Assembly (NCBI RefSeq): GCF_004761975.1
Contig: NZ_RQII01000042.1
Span: 1 to 64,000, forward strand
Source of the DNA: Planococcus koreensis
GTDB lineage: Bacteria; Bacillota; Bacilli; Bacillales_A; Planococcaceae
Direction of reading: 5' to 3'
DNA length: 64,000 nt
Part shown: piece by piece, positions 24,708 to 34,248 of the stretch
How positions within the stretch are numbered: position 1 is the stretch's first letter
Layout: each line of letters opens with the position of its first letter
The notes under the pieces: model-generated
Seen by the model: the letters and a program-made list of their open reading frames with translations, nothing else
The model's database searches: none
Told to the model about the DNA's origin: nothing
Position numbers and translations under genes: made by a program

Positions 24708-26519
24708 ATGGTTAAAAGTTTGCCCCTGCGCTCAGAGGTACCAACAGAAGAAAAATGGGATTTAACTAGTTTGTTTGCATCCAGTGAAGACTTTGAGCCA
24801 GTACCTGAAGCGCTTGAAAAAGAAGCTGAAGCTTTCAGCGCACAATTCAAAGGGACGTTGGCAGAGCCGGCTTCAATCGTTGAAATGCTGGAAGCCTATA
24901 CTGCTTTATATGAAAAGATTACTCAAGCAGGCGCCTATGCAAGCCTATCGCTGAGCACCGACCAATCGAACGATGAAGCCCAGATGCGCGCGAGCCGTTT
25001 CGGTTCGGCAGCTGCGAAAATCGGCAGCAATCTTTCTTTCGTCGCAAGTGAACTATTGGAACTTCCGGAAGCCACACTTGAAGCGGCTATTGTACAAGCA
25101 CCACCTTTTGAAAACTACTTGAAAAAATTACTGCGGCGGAAACCGCATCAATTGCATCCGGAAGCAGAAAAAGCCTTGGCTGCTTATTCCGCCACGTTCA
25201 ATGCGCCTTATGGGCTTTACAATACAACCAAGATGCTCGACATGTCATTTGATAATTTTGAAGTAGGAGGCCAGAAATACCCGCTAAGCTACGTATCTTT
25301 TGAAGGCGATTGGGAGGCCGAAACCCGCACCGATCTTCGCCGTGCGGCATTCACCGCCTTTTCGGACAAACTTGAGGAATATCAGCACACGGCCGCCAAG
25401 ACCTACGATATGGAGCTTCAAACCGAGAAGACAACGTCCGATTTGCGCGGTTACGGCTCCATCTTCGACTATTTATTGTTCGACCAGGAAGTCGACCGTT
25501 CGCTTTACAATCGCCAAATCGATTTGATCATGAAGGAATTGGCGCCCCATATGCGCAAATACGCTAAATTGCTGCAGCAAGTGCACGGACTCGACAAAAT
25601 GACTTTCGCCGATTTGAAGATTTCGCTCGACGCTTCCTATGAACCTGAAATCACGGTTGAAGAATCAAAAAAATACATTAACAAAGCGTTGGCTGTCATG
25701 GGTCCGGATTACTTGGAAATGGTCGAGCGCTCCTACTCGGAACGCTGGATTGATTTTGCTCAGAACAAAGGCAAATCGACAGGCGCCTTCTGCTCGAGCC
25801 CGTATGGAAGCCACCCTTACATCCTGATTTCCTGGACCGGGCGCATGAATGAAGTTTTCGTGCTGGCGCATGAGCTTGGCCATGCCGGCCATTTCCATAA
25901 CGCCAACCGGGAGCAGAACATCTTCAACGCGCGCCCTTCGCTTTACTTTATCGAAGCGCCTTCAACCATGAACGAAATGCTGGTGGCGAACCACCTGCTC
26001 GCCAACTCGGACGACCCGAAATTCAAACGCTGGGTCATTTCCACAATTGTCGCCCGGACTTATTACCATAACTTCGTCACGCATTTGCTTGAAGCAGCCT
26101 ACCAACGGAAAGTATACGAACGCATTGATGCTGGCGAAAGCGTCAATGCCGGGATTCTCAACACAATCAAACGCGGCGTCCTGGAAGAATTCTGGGGCGA
26201 CGCGGTCGAAATCACAAGCGGCGCCGAACTGACATGGATGCGCCAGCCCCATTATTACATGGGCTTGTACCCGTATACCTACAGCGCGGGGCTGACGATT
26301 TCAACCCAGGTTTCCAAACGCATTCTGAGCGAAGGCCAGCCGGCTGTCGACGAATGGCTGGACGTACTGAAAGCTGGCGGCACGAAAACCCCGGCCGAAC
26401 TCGCCCAAATGGCTGGGGTGGACATCACCACCGAAAAGCCGTTGCGCGACACCATCGCCTACATTGGTGAGTTGATCGATGAACTCGTTTCACTGACAGA
26501 AGAAATTGATCAAGCATAA
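24708..26519 (+). CDS. pepF: Oligoendopeptidase F (M3 family)
   Basis: A 603-residue cytoplasmic zinc metallopeptidase. The catalytic motif AHELGHAGH (near residue 388) supplies two His ligands and the Glu base. The third-ligand region follows in IEAPSTMNEML, as in M3B enzymes. The N-terminal helical lobe and full length match PepF. It cleaves 7- to 17-residue peptides, which in this setting fits peptide scavenging along with CstA. GAGGAGAG lies before the ATG. The promoter and terminator are both visible, so it is a single-gene unit. Confidence 0.95.
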   Translation: MVKSLPLRSEVPTEEKWDLTSLFASSEDFEPVPEALEKEAEAFSAQFKGTLAEPASIVEMLEAYTALYEKITQAGAYASLSLSTDQSNDEAQMRASRFGSAAAKIGSNLSFVASELLELPEATLEAAIVQAPPFENYLKKLLRRKPHQLHPEAEKALAAYSATFNAPYGLYNTTKMLDMSFDNFEVGGQKYPLSYVSFEGDWEAETRTDLRRAAFTAFSDKLEEYQHTAAKTYDMELQTEKTTSDLRGYGSIFDYLLFDQEVDRSLYNRQIDLIMKELAPHMRKYAKLLQQVHGLDKMTFADLKISLDASYEPEITVEESKKYINKALAVMGPDYLEMVERSYSERWIDFAQNKGKSTGAFCSSPYGSHPYILISWTGRMNEVFVLAHELGHAGHFHNANREQNIFNARPSLYFIEAPSTMNEMLVANHLLANSDDPKFKRWVISTIVARTYYHNFVTHLLEAAYQRKVYERIDAGESVNAGILNTIKRGVLEEFWGDAVEITSGAELTWMRQPHYYMGLYPYTYSAGLTISTQVSKRILSEGQPAVDEWLDVLKAGGTKTPAELAQMAGVDITTEKPLRDTIAYIGELIDELVSLTEEIDQA

Positions 26520-26531
26520 GACAATGCAAGC

Positions 26532-26561
26532 AAAAAAGCCCTGAGCAATCAGGGCTTTTTG
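26532..26561. terminator. Bidirectional terminator after pepF
   Basis: AAAAAAGCCCTGA, a short loop, TCAGGGCTTTTT. The stop of the convergent gene lies inside it. Confidence 0.9.
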
Positions 26562-26818
26562 TCTGGGCGGTTTTCGGCATCGCCGGCATCCGCTTTATGC
26601 TGTTGGGTTGCCGCATCTTCGGCTTGCTGTTTCTTGGCAGGTGCCTCAGCTTCGTTATAAAACGCTGGATAGCCCTGTTCTTCCAATTCCTTCACTTGTT
26701 TTCTCGACGCTCGGATCAGCAGCCGGACAATGAATATGGACAATAGGAAAATCACCAAAATTGAAATGATCCCCGGAATGTACTCTGACTTATCTTCAGG
26801 AAAATATAGAAATTCCAT
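26549..26818 (-). CDS. Unknown single-span membrane protein
   Basis: An 89-residue protein. A short extracellular N-terminus is followed by one membrane helix (about residues 15-37) and a charged cytosolic tail rich in Lys, Glu, Ala and Gln. AAAGGCGGG lies before the ATG. No family is recognised. The tail could be disordered or form a short coiled coil. Confidence 0.65.
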   Translation of the reverse strand: MEFLYFPEDKSEYIPGIISILVIFLLSIFIVRLLIRASRKQVKELEEQGYPAFYNEAEAPAKKQQAEDAATQQHKADAGDAENRPDKKP

Positions 26819-26917
26819 GTTTTCGTTTCCCGCCTTTAATGAGTGAATTTCTTTTCATTATACAGGATTGGATTTTCCAGCTGGGCGTTGAACGTGAACA
26901 TTTAGTGGCAAGCCTAC

Positions 26918-27559
26918 TCAATGCCCTTCCGACACGACCGTAAACCGTTTGTTCAAGTGGCGCGGATGGTCGATTTCATCAATTAACGCAACTGCATAAT
27001 CCGGATAGCTGACATAGCTCTTGCCTTTCGAATTGAACGTGATGCTGTCTTCGCCAATCTGATAATGCCCTGTCCGGCCTCCTGTTGGGTCGAAGAAAGC
27101 CGCCGGGCTAAGAAACGTCCATTTGATGCCTTCAGAAGCTTCCAAATCAGAAAGGTTCTGGGACTGCCCAACGGCAATCGCTTTAAAGGCTTCCGGGAAC
27201 TCCGGTGTATCGATCAGCCGCGTCATCCGGGCTTCATCGACAAACAAACTGCCGGCGCCGCCAACGACGATCAAGCGTGTACCAGGAGCCCCTTTCATCG
27301 CATCAATCAAGCTTTTCCCTGCCACGGCATGCAGCTCGGCTTTTTCCGGCGGAACGCCGAACGCATTGACAACCACATCAAACTCCCGTAAATCTTCGGC
27401 AGTCAATTCATCGATGTTTTTCTCCATGACGGCCGCTCTTTTTTCAACAAGCTTCGAGGCGTCACGCACTATCGCTGTGACGTCATGCCCCCGCAGGAGC
27501 GCTTCTTTCATAATAAAACCGCCTGCTTTTCCAGTTGCTCCGATAATCCCGATTTTCAT
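26918..27559 (-). CDS. NAD(P)H-binding Rossmann protein (YwnB-like)
   Basis: A 213-residue atypical short-chain dehydrogenase. The N-terminal GATGKAGG cofactor loop is at residues 7-14, and VVVNAFG and VVGGAGSL follow. No Y-x-x-x-K catalytic pair is obvious, so it belongs to the NmrA/YwnB-like NAD(P)-binding group. I start at ATG 27559 because GGAGG lies 8 nt upstream. It begins 18 nt after the flavin oxidoreductase gene ends, so the two form an operon. The substrate is unknown. Confidence 0.85.
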   Translation of the reverse strand: MKIGIIGATGKAGGFIMKEALLRGHDVTAIVRDASKLVEKRAAVMEKNIDELTAEDLREFDVVVNAFGVPPEKAELHAVAGKSLIDAMKGAPGTRLIVVGGAGSLFVDEARMTRLIDTPEFPEAFKAIAVGQSQNLSDLEASEGIKWTFLSPAAFFDPTGGRTGHYQIGEDSITFNSKGKSYVSYPDYAVALIDEIDHPRHLNKRFTVVSEGH

Positions 27560-27577
27560 GTCTACCGCCTCCATTAA

Positions 27578-28588
27578 TTAGAGTTGATCTACAGCTTCTT
27601 TCAAGATTTCAAACGAACGCTTTCTCTTGTCTTGGTCATAGATATACGATACTGCCATCAATTCATCAATCTGCAATTCTTCAATAAACGGTGCTAACTG
27701 GCGTGCAATCGTTTCTTTGCTTCCGCTGAACGTATATTGTGCCATACCGCGCACCATATTTTCTTCAGGGAAGGTCCATCTGCCATCCATCGTTTCGACT
27801 GGCGGCTGCAGGGGATTCTTGGTGCCGCGGATGACATTCAAGTAAAACATTTTACTGGAAGTTCCAAGTACAGCTGCTTCTTCATCGGTTTCAGCACCTA
27901 CAACATTAACGCAAACCATTACGTAAGGGTTTGCCAGGTATTCAGAAGGCTGGAACTGGCTGCGGTAAATCTGCAGCGCCTGCTTCAGCTGCTGCGGCGC
28001 GAAATGCGCTGCAAAAACATACGGCAAGCCGAGGCGTGCGGCAAGCTCCGCGCTCGAAGTGCTAGAGCCTAAAATGAAAATCGGCACTTCCGTTCCCACG
28101 CCCGGATAGGCGTGGACCATGCCTTGGTGTTCAAGCGGTTTCAAGTAATTCTGCAATTCCACTACGTCCTGCGGAAATGCGTACGCTGTCTCCTGCGAAG
28201 TGCGGCGCAGTGCGCGGGCAGTCTGCATATCAGTGCCTGGTGCACGGCCTAACCCTAAGTTAACGCGGCCTGGATGCATCGTTTCCAAAGTGCCGAATTG
28301 TTCCGCTACGACGAGTGGCGTATGGTTTGGCAGCATGATACCGCCTGAGCCGGCTTCAATCGAGTCCGTGCTGTCCAATACTTTGGAAATCAAGATCGAT
28401 GTAGCTGAACTGGCAAGTGTCGGCGTGTTGTGGTGCTCGGACAGCCAAAAACGGCGGAAACCGAGTTGTTCGACATGCTGTGCTAAGCTGATCATGCTGT
28501 CAATTGCCTCTTTTGCTGTTTGTCCTTGTGAAATGGCAACCAGATCCAAAACGGATACTGGCAGTGTTTTACTATTTTGGTCCATCAT
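27578..28588 (-). CDS. LLM-class flavin-dependent oxidoreductase
   Basis: A 336-residue luciferase-family protein of the short group typified by Bacillus YwcH/YtmO. Recognisable parts are [19 protein letters not shown] (about residues 45-63), [26 protein letters not shown] and the [19 protein letters not shown] flavin-phosphate loop. It differs in group from the SsuD-like protein at 22282-23340. I start at ATG 28588 with AAAGGA upstream. The substrate cannot be predicted. Confidence 0.88.
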   Translation of the reverse strand: MMDQNSKTLPVSVLDLVAISQGQTAKEAIDSMISLAQHVEQLGFRRFWLSEHHNTPTLASSATSILISKVLDSTDSIEAGSGGIMLPNHTPLVVAEQFGTLETMHPGRVNLGLGRAPGTDMQTARALRRTSQETAYAFPQDVVELQNYLKPLEHQGMVHAYPGVGTEVPIFILGSSTSSAELAARLGLPYVFAAHFAPQQLKQALQIYRSQFQPSEYLANPYVMVCVNVVGAETDEEAAVLGTSSKMFYLNVIRGTKNPLQPPVETMDGRWTFPEENMVRGMAQYTFSGSKETIARQLAPFIEELQIDELMAVSYIYDQDKRKRSFEILKEAVDQL

Positions 28589-28679
28589 TAAACTTCCTTT
28601 CAACGAAATCTAGTTTAACAATAAGACTAATATATCTCGAAGACAAACTATCTGCTTGCCTTGCTTCTGGCGAAAAGCG

Positions 28680-29414
28680 TTACAGGTTTTTGCTTTCGCC
28701 GATTGCGGCAAATTGTGCAGGACCGCCAAACGAAGCACGCGCCGCTTCCAAAATTTCGGTTGGGTCGTCGTATTGCGGCAGGTGCGTCAGCCACAATTCG
28801 CGTGCACCTGCGCGTTCAGCAAGCTCACCAGCCTGTTTCCCGCTCAGGTGTCCTTTGATGATGCCGACATATTTTTCATACAGGTTCGCTTCGGACACCA
28901 GGAGATCGGCGCCTTCCGAAAACGCCACCAATTCCTCTTTCCACTCCGTATCTGCTGTAAAAACGACCGATTTCCCTCCAGCCGTAAATTTCAAAGCCAG
29001 GCAATAAACCGGATGGATCGTTTCGCAGAACGACACTTGCCATGGCCCGATTTCGATTGGCTGGTCGGCCTGAAGCGCCACCCCTTCCGTAACGCCTTTA
29101 TAAGACAAGCTATCGAACATGGCTTTATCCCGGTCGTGCGCGAAAATTGGGAAAGGCGTTCGCCATTCTTTCAACTGCATGCCGACCATTGCTGCATGCT
29201 GAAGCACGCCGATGTCTGCTACGTGATCCGGATGATAATGGCTGATAACTGCTGCGTCGATGTCTTTCAGTTCTGTATAGTTCTGGACAGCCGCAAGCAC
29301 CCCACTGCCGCAATCAACTAAACAGCGGAAACCATCCTGTTCTATTAGAAATGAGGAAGTTGCTTCATTTTTATTGGGGTAGCCGCCCCATATGCCAATC
29401 GTGGTTATTTTCAC
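28680..29414 (-). CDS. MBL-fold metallo-hydrolase (YhfI-like)
   Basis: A 244-residue metallo-beta-lactamase-fold protein. The metal site SHYHPDHVAD (H-x-H-x-D-H) is near residue 61, with the later metal ligand regions in FTADTEW and LWLTHLPQY. The start WGGYPNKNEATSSFL matches the YhfI group, which is related to RNase Z and phosphodiesterase-like enzymes. The start is GTG 29414 with AAAGGTG upstream. It is a single gene, divergent from the sigma-B stress gene. Confidence 0.87.
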   Translation of the reverse strand: MKITTIGIWGGYPNKNEATSSFLIEQDGFRCLVDCGSGVLAAVQNYTELKDIDAAVISHYHPDHVADIGVLQHAAMVGMQLKEWRTPFPIFAHDRDKAMFDSLSYKGVTEGVALQADQPIEIGPWQVSFCETIHPVYCLALKFTAGGKSVVFTADTEWKEELVAFSEGADLLVSEANLYEKYVGIIKGHLSGKQAGELAERAGARELWLTHLPQYDDPTEILEAARASFGGPAQFAAIGESKNL

Positions 29415-29478
29415 AAAAAACAGCACCTTTCTTTAAAAGCATTTTTTCCATTATAACGGATTCAGCCAGTCCCTACCT

Positions 29479-29503
29479 GTTTACGCTTTTGGGCATCGGG
29501 TAT
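29479..29503 (+). promoter_or_regulatory. Sigma-B promoter
   Basis: GTTTAC (29479-29484), a 13-bp spacer and GGGTAT (29498-29503) match the Bacillus sigma-B consensus closely. It lies 37 bp before a general-stress-protein gene, as expected for this family. Confidence 0.85.
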
Positions 29504-29540
29504 ATAAATGATGTAATTAAAACCCATTGGAGGGATTAAT

Positions 29541-29855
29541 GTGATCGTAAAACTAACAGTTGAAAACGCATTGCAAGCAAAAAAGGAAATTGAGAAATTG
29601 GAAAGCCAAGGCTACCACGAAGACCATATCTACCTTTTTGCACATGATCCTAAGCGCCAGCACGACATCGCTGATGCGTTGGATGCGGAAGATCCGGATT
29701 CAGGTTTCTTGAACAAATTAAAAAACCTGACTACCTCACGCGGCGACCAATTGCGTTCTGAAATGCAATCTGTCGGTTTGACTGAACAGGAAGCCGACCA
29801 GTATGAAGAAGAATTGGACAAAGGCAAACTTGTCATTGTCGCCAAAAAAGACTAA
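29541..29855 (+). CDS. General stress protein, YflT domain
   Basis: A 104-residue acidic protein of the YflT/GsiB-era general stress group (heat-induced stress protein YflT domain). It begins with a strand-helix unit V-E-N-A-L-Q-A-K-K-E-I and continues with HIYLFAHDPKR, then E-A-D-Q-Y-E-E-E-L-D-K-G-K. The start is GTG at 29541 with GGAGGG upstream. The upstream sigma-B promoter supports a role in the general stress response. The molecular function of the domain is not known. Confidence 0.85.
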   Translation: MIVKLTVENALQAKKEIEKLESQGYHEDHIYLFAHDPKRQHDIADALDAEDPDSGFLNKLKNLTTSRGDQLRSEMQSVGLTEQEADQYEEELDKGKLVIVAKKD

Positions 29856-29865
29856 TCGCTTCACC

Positions 29866-29891
29866 AGCCGTTCCTTCGGGGACGGTTTTTT
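29866..29891 (+). terminator. Terminator after the stress gene
   Basis: CCGTTCC, TTCG tetraloop, GGGACGG, then seven T. Confidence 0.85.
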
Positions 29892-30093
29892 TATGTCCTT
29901 TCCTTTTTTTAACGCCTAATTATTATTCAATTCAAACTATTCAACTGATTTTCAGATAAAATATTTAAAGAAAACAAACTAGTAATATAGACATATCAAC
30001 GATTTATGCCATCCTCTTCATTGTGCCTAGTGATCATTTTTGCTATATTTGAATAAGGTTAATTTTCCAAATTATTTCATAAGGGGACATTCG

Positions 30094-31158
30094 ATGAAGA
30101 AGAGTTTAAAAATGGGAAGCGCTTTTATCGGCATTATCGTTGGAGCTGGCTTCGCATCAGGACAGGAAATTATGCAGTATTTTACCAGTTTCGGCATCCT
30201 TGGAATTGTAGCAGCACTTATCTCGACTGCGCTATTCGCTTACCTGGGCATGAATTTGACGCGGCTAGGCAGCCGGATGCAGAAATCATCCCATAAAGAA
30301 GTGGTTTATGGCATCAGCGGCAACATCATTGGCCGCATCGTCGACTACATCATCATTTTAACGCTATTTGGTGTAGGCGTTGTCATGATCGCTGGAGCCG
30401 GCTCCATCTTTTCGCAACAATTCGATTGGTCGCCTGTGCTGGGCAGCACAATCATGACAGCGCTCATCCTCATGACAATCATGTTGAATGTCGATAAAGT
30501 CATTGCCATCATCGGCAGCATTACACCATTCCTTATACTGATGGTTGTCGGGTTGACAATCTACAGCCTTTTGACAATGGACCAGTCGTTCACAGCATTG
30601 GATCCAATCGCAAAAGAACAGCTGTCAGCTCTTCCAAACTGGTTCCTTTCTGCCATCAATTACGCGTCATTCAATATCGCTGTCGGAGCTTCGATGTCCA
30701 TCGTCATGGGCAGTACGGAGAAAGATGAAAAAGTGGCGGCGAGAGGCGGACTGTTCGGTGGGCTCGGCCTTGGAATCCTGATCATCCTTAGCCATTTGGC
30801 CATCTTCTCAAAAATCGATGTTGTCGGCAATTCCGAAATGCCGATGCTGCAAATCGCCAACGACATTTCCCCGGTTCTCGGAATCTTCATGTCTGTCATT
30901 TTATTCGGCATGATTTTCAATACCGGAGTCAGCATGCTATATGCTTTTGCCGCCCGATTCTTTCAATCAGGCACATCGAAGTTCAAGATTTTCGTCATCG
31001 TCATCTGCTTGGCCGCATTCGGTTTAAGCTTTGTTGGCTTTACCGAACTCGTCAATATGTTCTACCCGATTGTGGGTTATCTAGGATTTTTCCTGGTTGC
31101 TGCCTTGATCTGGGCAGACATCAAAAAAACAGGCAAACCTGCATTAGTAACAGAATAA
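30094..31158 (+). CDS. YkvI-family membrane transporter
   Basis: A 354-residue membrane protein with about 10 helices, related to the LeuT-fold branched-chain amino acid and NSS transporters. The N-terminal FIGIIVGAGFASGQEIMQYF stretch, an unwound first helix, is diagnostic of the YkvI group. I start at ATG 30094 because AAGGGG lies just upstream. No substrate has been assigned to this family that I know of. A perfect 14-bp hairpin terminator follows. Confidence 0.87.
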   Translation: MKKSLKMGSAFIGIIVGAGFASGQEIMQYFTSFGILGIVAALISTALFAYLGMNLTRLGSRMQKSSHKEVVYGISGNIIGRIVDYIIILTLFGVGVVMIAGAGSIFSQQFDWSPVLGSTIMTALILMTIMLNVDKVIAIIGSITPFLILMVVGLTIYSLLTMDQSFTALDPIAKEQLSALPNWFLSAINYASFNIAVGASMSIVMGSTEKDEKVAARGGLFGGLGLGILIILSHLAIFSKIDVVGNSEMPMLQIANDISPVLGIFMSVILFGMIFNTGVSMLYAFAARFFQSGTSKFKIFVIVICLAAFGLSFVGFTELVNMFYPIVGYLGFFLVAALIWADIKKTGKPALVTE

Positions 31159-31168
31159 ATGAAAATAA

Positions 31169-31206
31169 GCCGCCAAAGCATGCTGTACATGCTTTGGCGG
31201 CTTTTC
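31169..31206 (+). terminator. Strong terminator after the YkvI-type gene
   Basis: GCCGCCAAAGCATG (31169-31182), loop CTGTA, CATGCTTTGGCGGC (31188-31201), then TTTT. All 14 pairs are perfect. Confidence 0.9.
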
Positions 31207-31246
31207 ATGTTATGGTTTTAGAAACACTTGCCGGAAGGAGCTTTTT

Positions 31247-32403
31247 ATGGACTCATTTATAAAAACACCCCAGCAGCAAAAAATAATTGAAGAAATCCGT
31301 TCACTTCAACAATCGTTCGAGCAACGGGAACCCGAACTGGATGCCATCGGTTCGTTTCCTCACCAAAATATCAATGACTTGAAGAAAATCGGTTATCATA
31401 CGCTGACGCTGCCTGCTGAATACGGTGGACAGGGCTTCGGCTTGTACGAATACATATTGGCCCAGGAGGCGATTTCCCAAGCTTCCGGCTCCACCGGCCT
31501 CGCCATCGGCTGGCATACTGGCATCGTTCTGGAATTTGCCGAGAACCGCCATTGGCAGCCAGAGCCAGCCCACTGGCTAATGGATGCAATAAAAGAAGGC
31601 GCCCTGATTAACACGGCCGCTACTGAAAGCAATGCCGGAAGCCCCACCCGCGGCGCATTGCCGAAAACCACAGCGCTTCGCGACGGCGATGACTTTATCG
31701 TCAACGGCGAAAAAATCAATACTTCAATGGCTCCTGCACTCGATTATATATTCGTTACGGCTGCCAATGAACAGGACGAGATGCTGACGCTAGTCATACC
31801 TAAGAGCGCTGCGGGCGTCTCAATTGAACAAAGCTGGGATATGCTGGCCATGCGTGGAACGGCAAGCCAGACTTTGGTGCTCGAAAACGTCCGGATTCCC
31901 GCTTCCTATGTTTTAAAAACTGCTGCCGCGAAAGCCCCTGCCAAAGGCTGGCTTCTTCATATTCCAGCCTGCTATATCGGGATAGCGCTGCCGCACGGAA
32001 TTACGCGCTTGGATTTGCTGCATCTTATATACCGGCCTCACTGGGCAAACCGATTTCCGAAACACCGAGCATCCAAAGCCTTATCGGAGAAATGGAACTG
32101 GAGCTCGCAACAGCCAGGCACCTTCTATACGGCACAGTTGAGCGCTATGAGCATGCAAAAGACAAGGCTGCCATGCAAGGCGCACTTGATGCGACGAAAA
32201 TAGCCGTGACTCAGGCTGCCATCGGCGTAGTCGACAAAGCCATGAAGATTGTCGGCTCCCGCGCCCTTTCCGAATCCAGTCCCATGCACCGTTATTATTT
32301 GAACGTTCGTGCAGGCCTCTACAATCCGCCAATGGAAGATATGGTCAAAGCACAGCTGGCACAAAAAGCGCTAGCCGCTTTTCCCCAAACAGACAAGGAG
32401 TGA
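31247..32403 (+). pseudogene. Acyl-CoA dehydrogenase broken by a single frameshift
   Basis: Frame one (from 31247) gives a good acyl-CoA dehydrogenase start to about residue 246: the LPAEYGGQGFGL, AATESNAGSP and INGEK-type VNGEKINTS segments are present. After 31984 the sense continues one frame over, AARNYALGFAASYIPASLG, through the C-terminal helical domain to 32403. One base is missing near 31985-31990. Restored, the protein would be 385 residues, the family norm. Codon sense on both sides is intact, so the break is recent or a sequencing error. Confidence 0.88.
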
Positions 32404-32409
32404 ACAATT

Positions 32410-32709
32410 ATGGGCTTACAGATCCAATTGAACGATCAGATTTTCGATGCGCTGAGCTTTTCAGAGGAGTCGACCACTGATTCAGCCAGCCAAGAATTGC
32501 GCCGGAAAATCATTTTTGATTTCAAGGTTACCAGTGAAAATTACCATGATGTTGCTGTGCTGCTTTATGAAATGGAGTTTCATGTGCGCATACCGGAAAA
32601 AGACTTGGATTTCCAAGCATCCATCTCAAATTATTCCACATCGGTGACGAACCTTTACTTGGATGGCCAAGTGGCCGACTATCATTTGGAATTGATTGAA
32701 AAGCCATAG
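32410..32709 (+). CDS. DUF3219 (YkvR-like) protein
   Basis: A 99-residue all-beta protein resembling the DUF3219/YkvR family: a QIQLNDQIFDALSF start, a KIIFDFKVTSE strand and a Y-H-D-V-A-V-L-L-Y segment. The function is unknown. AAGGAG, which also covers the end of the acyl-CoA dehydrogenase frame, precedes the ATG only 6 nt after that stop, so the two are co-transcribed. A frameshifted neighbour could reduce its translation through lost coupling. Confidence 0.7.
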   Translation: MGLQIQLNDQIFDALSFSEESTTDSASQELRRKIIFDFKVTSENYHDVAVLLYEMEFHVRIPEKDLDFQASISNYSTSVTNLYLDGQVADYHLELIEKP

Positions 32710-32738
32710 CCCACCAAATGGCCCTTGGAAAAACGGTA

Positions 32739-32787
32739 AAAAGACAGGAAGCAGGCATATTTCACATGCTGCTTACCTGTCTTTTTT
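32739..32787. terminator. Bidirectional terminator
   Basis: AGACAGG (32742-32748) pairs with CCTGTCT (32776-32782), with a second inner stem AGCAG/CTGCT, and has A and T runs on both sides. Confidence 0.85.
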
Positions 32788-33053
32788 CATTCGCCTCTTT
32801 TAAAGCGGCTTTTACCGCGTTTCGCTTTCAACCTTCTCATTAATGCTTCCGCCTTGTCCTCTTTTGCCGCTGCGGTTTTCGCATCCAGCGCAATCGATCT
32901 GATTTGGTGGCCGTCCAGTTCAATGTCGAACCAGGAATGGACCTCACTGCCCTCAGGCAGCCAGGCAGCGGGAAGGACGATTTCCTTCTGCAGCTCTTCT
33001 ATCAAAATGACTGCCAAGCAGCCGTCTTCAATCCGATCGAGCATCCCTTTCAT
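32787..33053 (-). CDS. DUF3006 protein
   Basis: An 88-residue protein. The family pattern is seen: M-L-D-R-I-E-D-G-x-x-A-V-I-L-I near the start and LPAAWLPEGSEVHSWFDIEL in the middle. A basic Lys/Arg tail (LKAKRGKSRFKRG) could bind nucleic acid. DUF3006 genes often sit beside ComEC-like MBL proteins, as here: it starts 4 nt after that stop. The function is unknown, and the pairing suggests a shared role. Confidence 0.8.
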   Translation of the reverse strand: MKGMLDRIEDGCLAVILIEELQKEIVLPAAWLPEGSEVHSWFDIELDGHQIRSIALDAKTAAAKEDKAEALMRRLKAKRGKSRFKRGE

Positions 33054-33057
33054 CCCA

Positions 33058-34152
33058 TCATCCCCCTATGCATGCCAATCCTTGTTCTTTTATCGCGTCA
33101 ATCTTTCCTTGTCCAATGCCTTTGATGCTGTCCAACTCTTCAATCGCGTCAAACGGACGCGCTTCTATGATGGCTTCTGCCAGTGCAGGGCCGATTCCTT
33201 CGATTTCCTGAAGCTCAGCAGACGAAGCGATGTTGATATCAATGCAGCGGTTTTTCCCTTCCACAGCAATGCCGTCTTTTTCAATCAATACTTCATAGGA
33301 AATGCCATCCGTTTCGACACGGACAGTCCCATTGACATCCGTACCGTACACTTTGGCTCCAGCATTTTCAGCGGCCGCAATCACTTCGGCATGTGGATGG
33401 CCATATGAGTTGTCGATGCCTGCACTATAAATAGCCACTTCCGGGCTGACAGCTTTCAAAAAAGCAGTTCCGCTCGATGTGTTCGACCCGTGATGGCCCA
33501 AATGCAAAATTTCCGCGTCCAGTTCTGCACCGCTATCAATCATTTCCTGCTCTTCTTTGACGCCGGCATCGCCTGTCATGATAAAACTTACGTCTTTATA
33601 GGTAATCTTCATGGAAATGGATTCCTCATTGCCTTTGCCGGTCACTTCAGCAGGATGCAGCACTTCGATTTCCATGCCTCCGACATCGAACGTTTCGCCG
33701 GTGCGCGGTTCATAATAATCGGTGCTATTCGCCTCGATGGCTTCCAATGCACGGATAAACGTATCTGACGTGCTGACATTGCCCGACAGCCACACTTCGC
33801 TGACTTCGAATTGTTCGATCACCTTATCCAGCTGCCCAATATGATCTGAATCGGGATGCGTGCCGACAACAATATCGATTTTGGACACACCCAGCTTTTC
33901 CAGGTATTCGACAGCATCGGTATCATTCCAATTTCCTGTATCGATCAATATCGCGTAATCTTCCGTTTCGAACAAGGTTGCATCTCCTTGACCGACATCA
34001 ATGAAATGCGCAGTCAATTCGCCGGCATTCCTTTCCGGGGGTGCCGGCTTTTCCGTATCGTTATCGGCGGGCGTCTTTACACGTTCAAGGCATCCCGCTA
34101 AAAAAAGCGCCATGACAAGTATACCGACTAAAAATAACCATTTTTTCTTCAC
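33058..34152 (-). CDS. Lipoprotein with ComEC-type MBL domain and helix-hairpin-helix
   Basis: A 364-residue secreted lipoprotein. The signal peptide ends in the lipobox LAGC near residue 20. An MBL domain of the ComEC/Rec2 type follows, with THPDSDH metal ligands, TGDAG and LGHHGSNTSSG. The C-terminal 60 residues are two helix-hairpin-helix units (EIEGIGPALAEAI and SIKGIGQGKIDAI), as in ComEA. DNA binding plus a nuclease-like domain suggests a surface DNase or competence role. The start is GTG 34152 with AGGAGAG upstream; a longer frame would hide the signal. Confidence 0.88.
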   Translation of the reverse strand: MKKKWLFLVGILVMALFLAGCLERVKTPADNDTEKPAPPERNAGELTAHFIDVGQGDATLFETEDYAILIDTGNWNDTDAVEYLEKLGVSKIDIVVGTHPDSDHIGQLDKVIEQFEVSEVWLSGNVSTSDTFIRALEAIEANSTDYYEPRTGETFDVGGMEIEVLHPAEVTGKGNEESISMKITYKDVSFIMTGDAGVKEEQEMIDSGAELDAEILHLGHHGSNTSSGTAFLKAVSPEVAIYSAGIDNSYGHPHAEVIAAAENAGAKVYGTDVNGTVRVETDGISYEVLIEKDGIAVEGKNRCIDINIASSAELQEIEGIGPALAEAIIEARPFDAIEELDSIKGIGQGKIDAIKEQGLACIGG

Positions 34153-34248
34153 AGTCGCTCTCCTCTTTCCTTGTGGAAATTTTACCATATCAGCCCTTTT
34201 GCATTCTCGCACAAACACTTTTATGGCAGAAAGAAAAGGAGGCACAGC

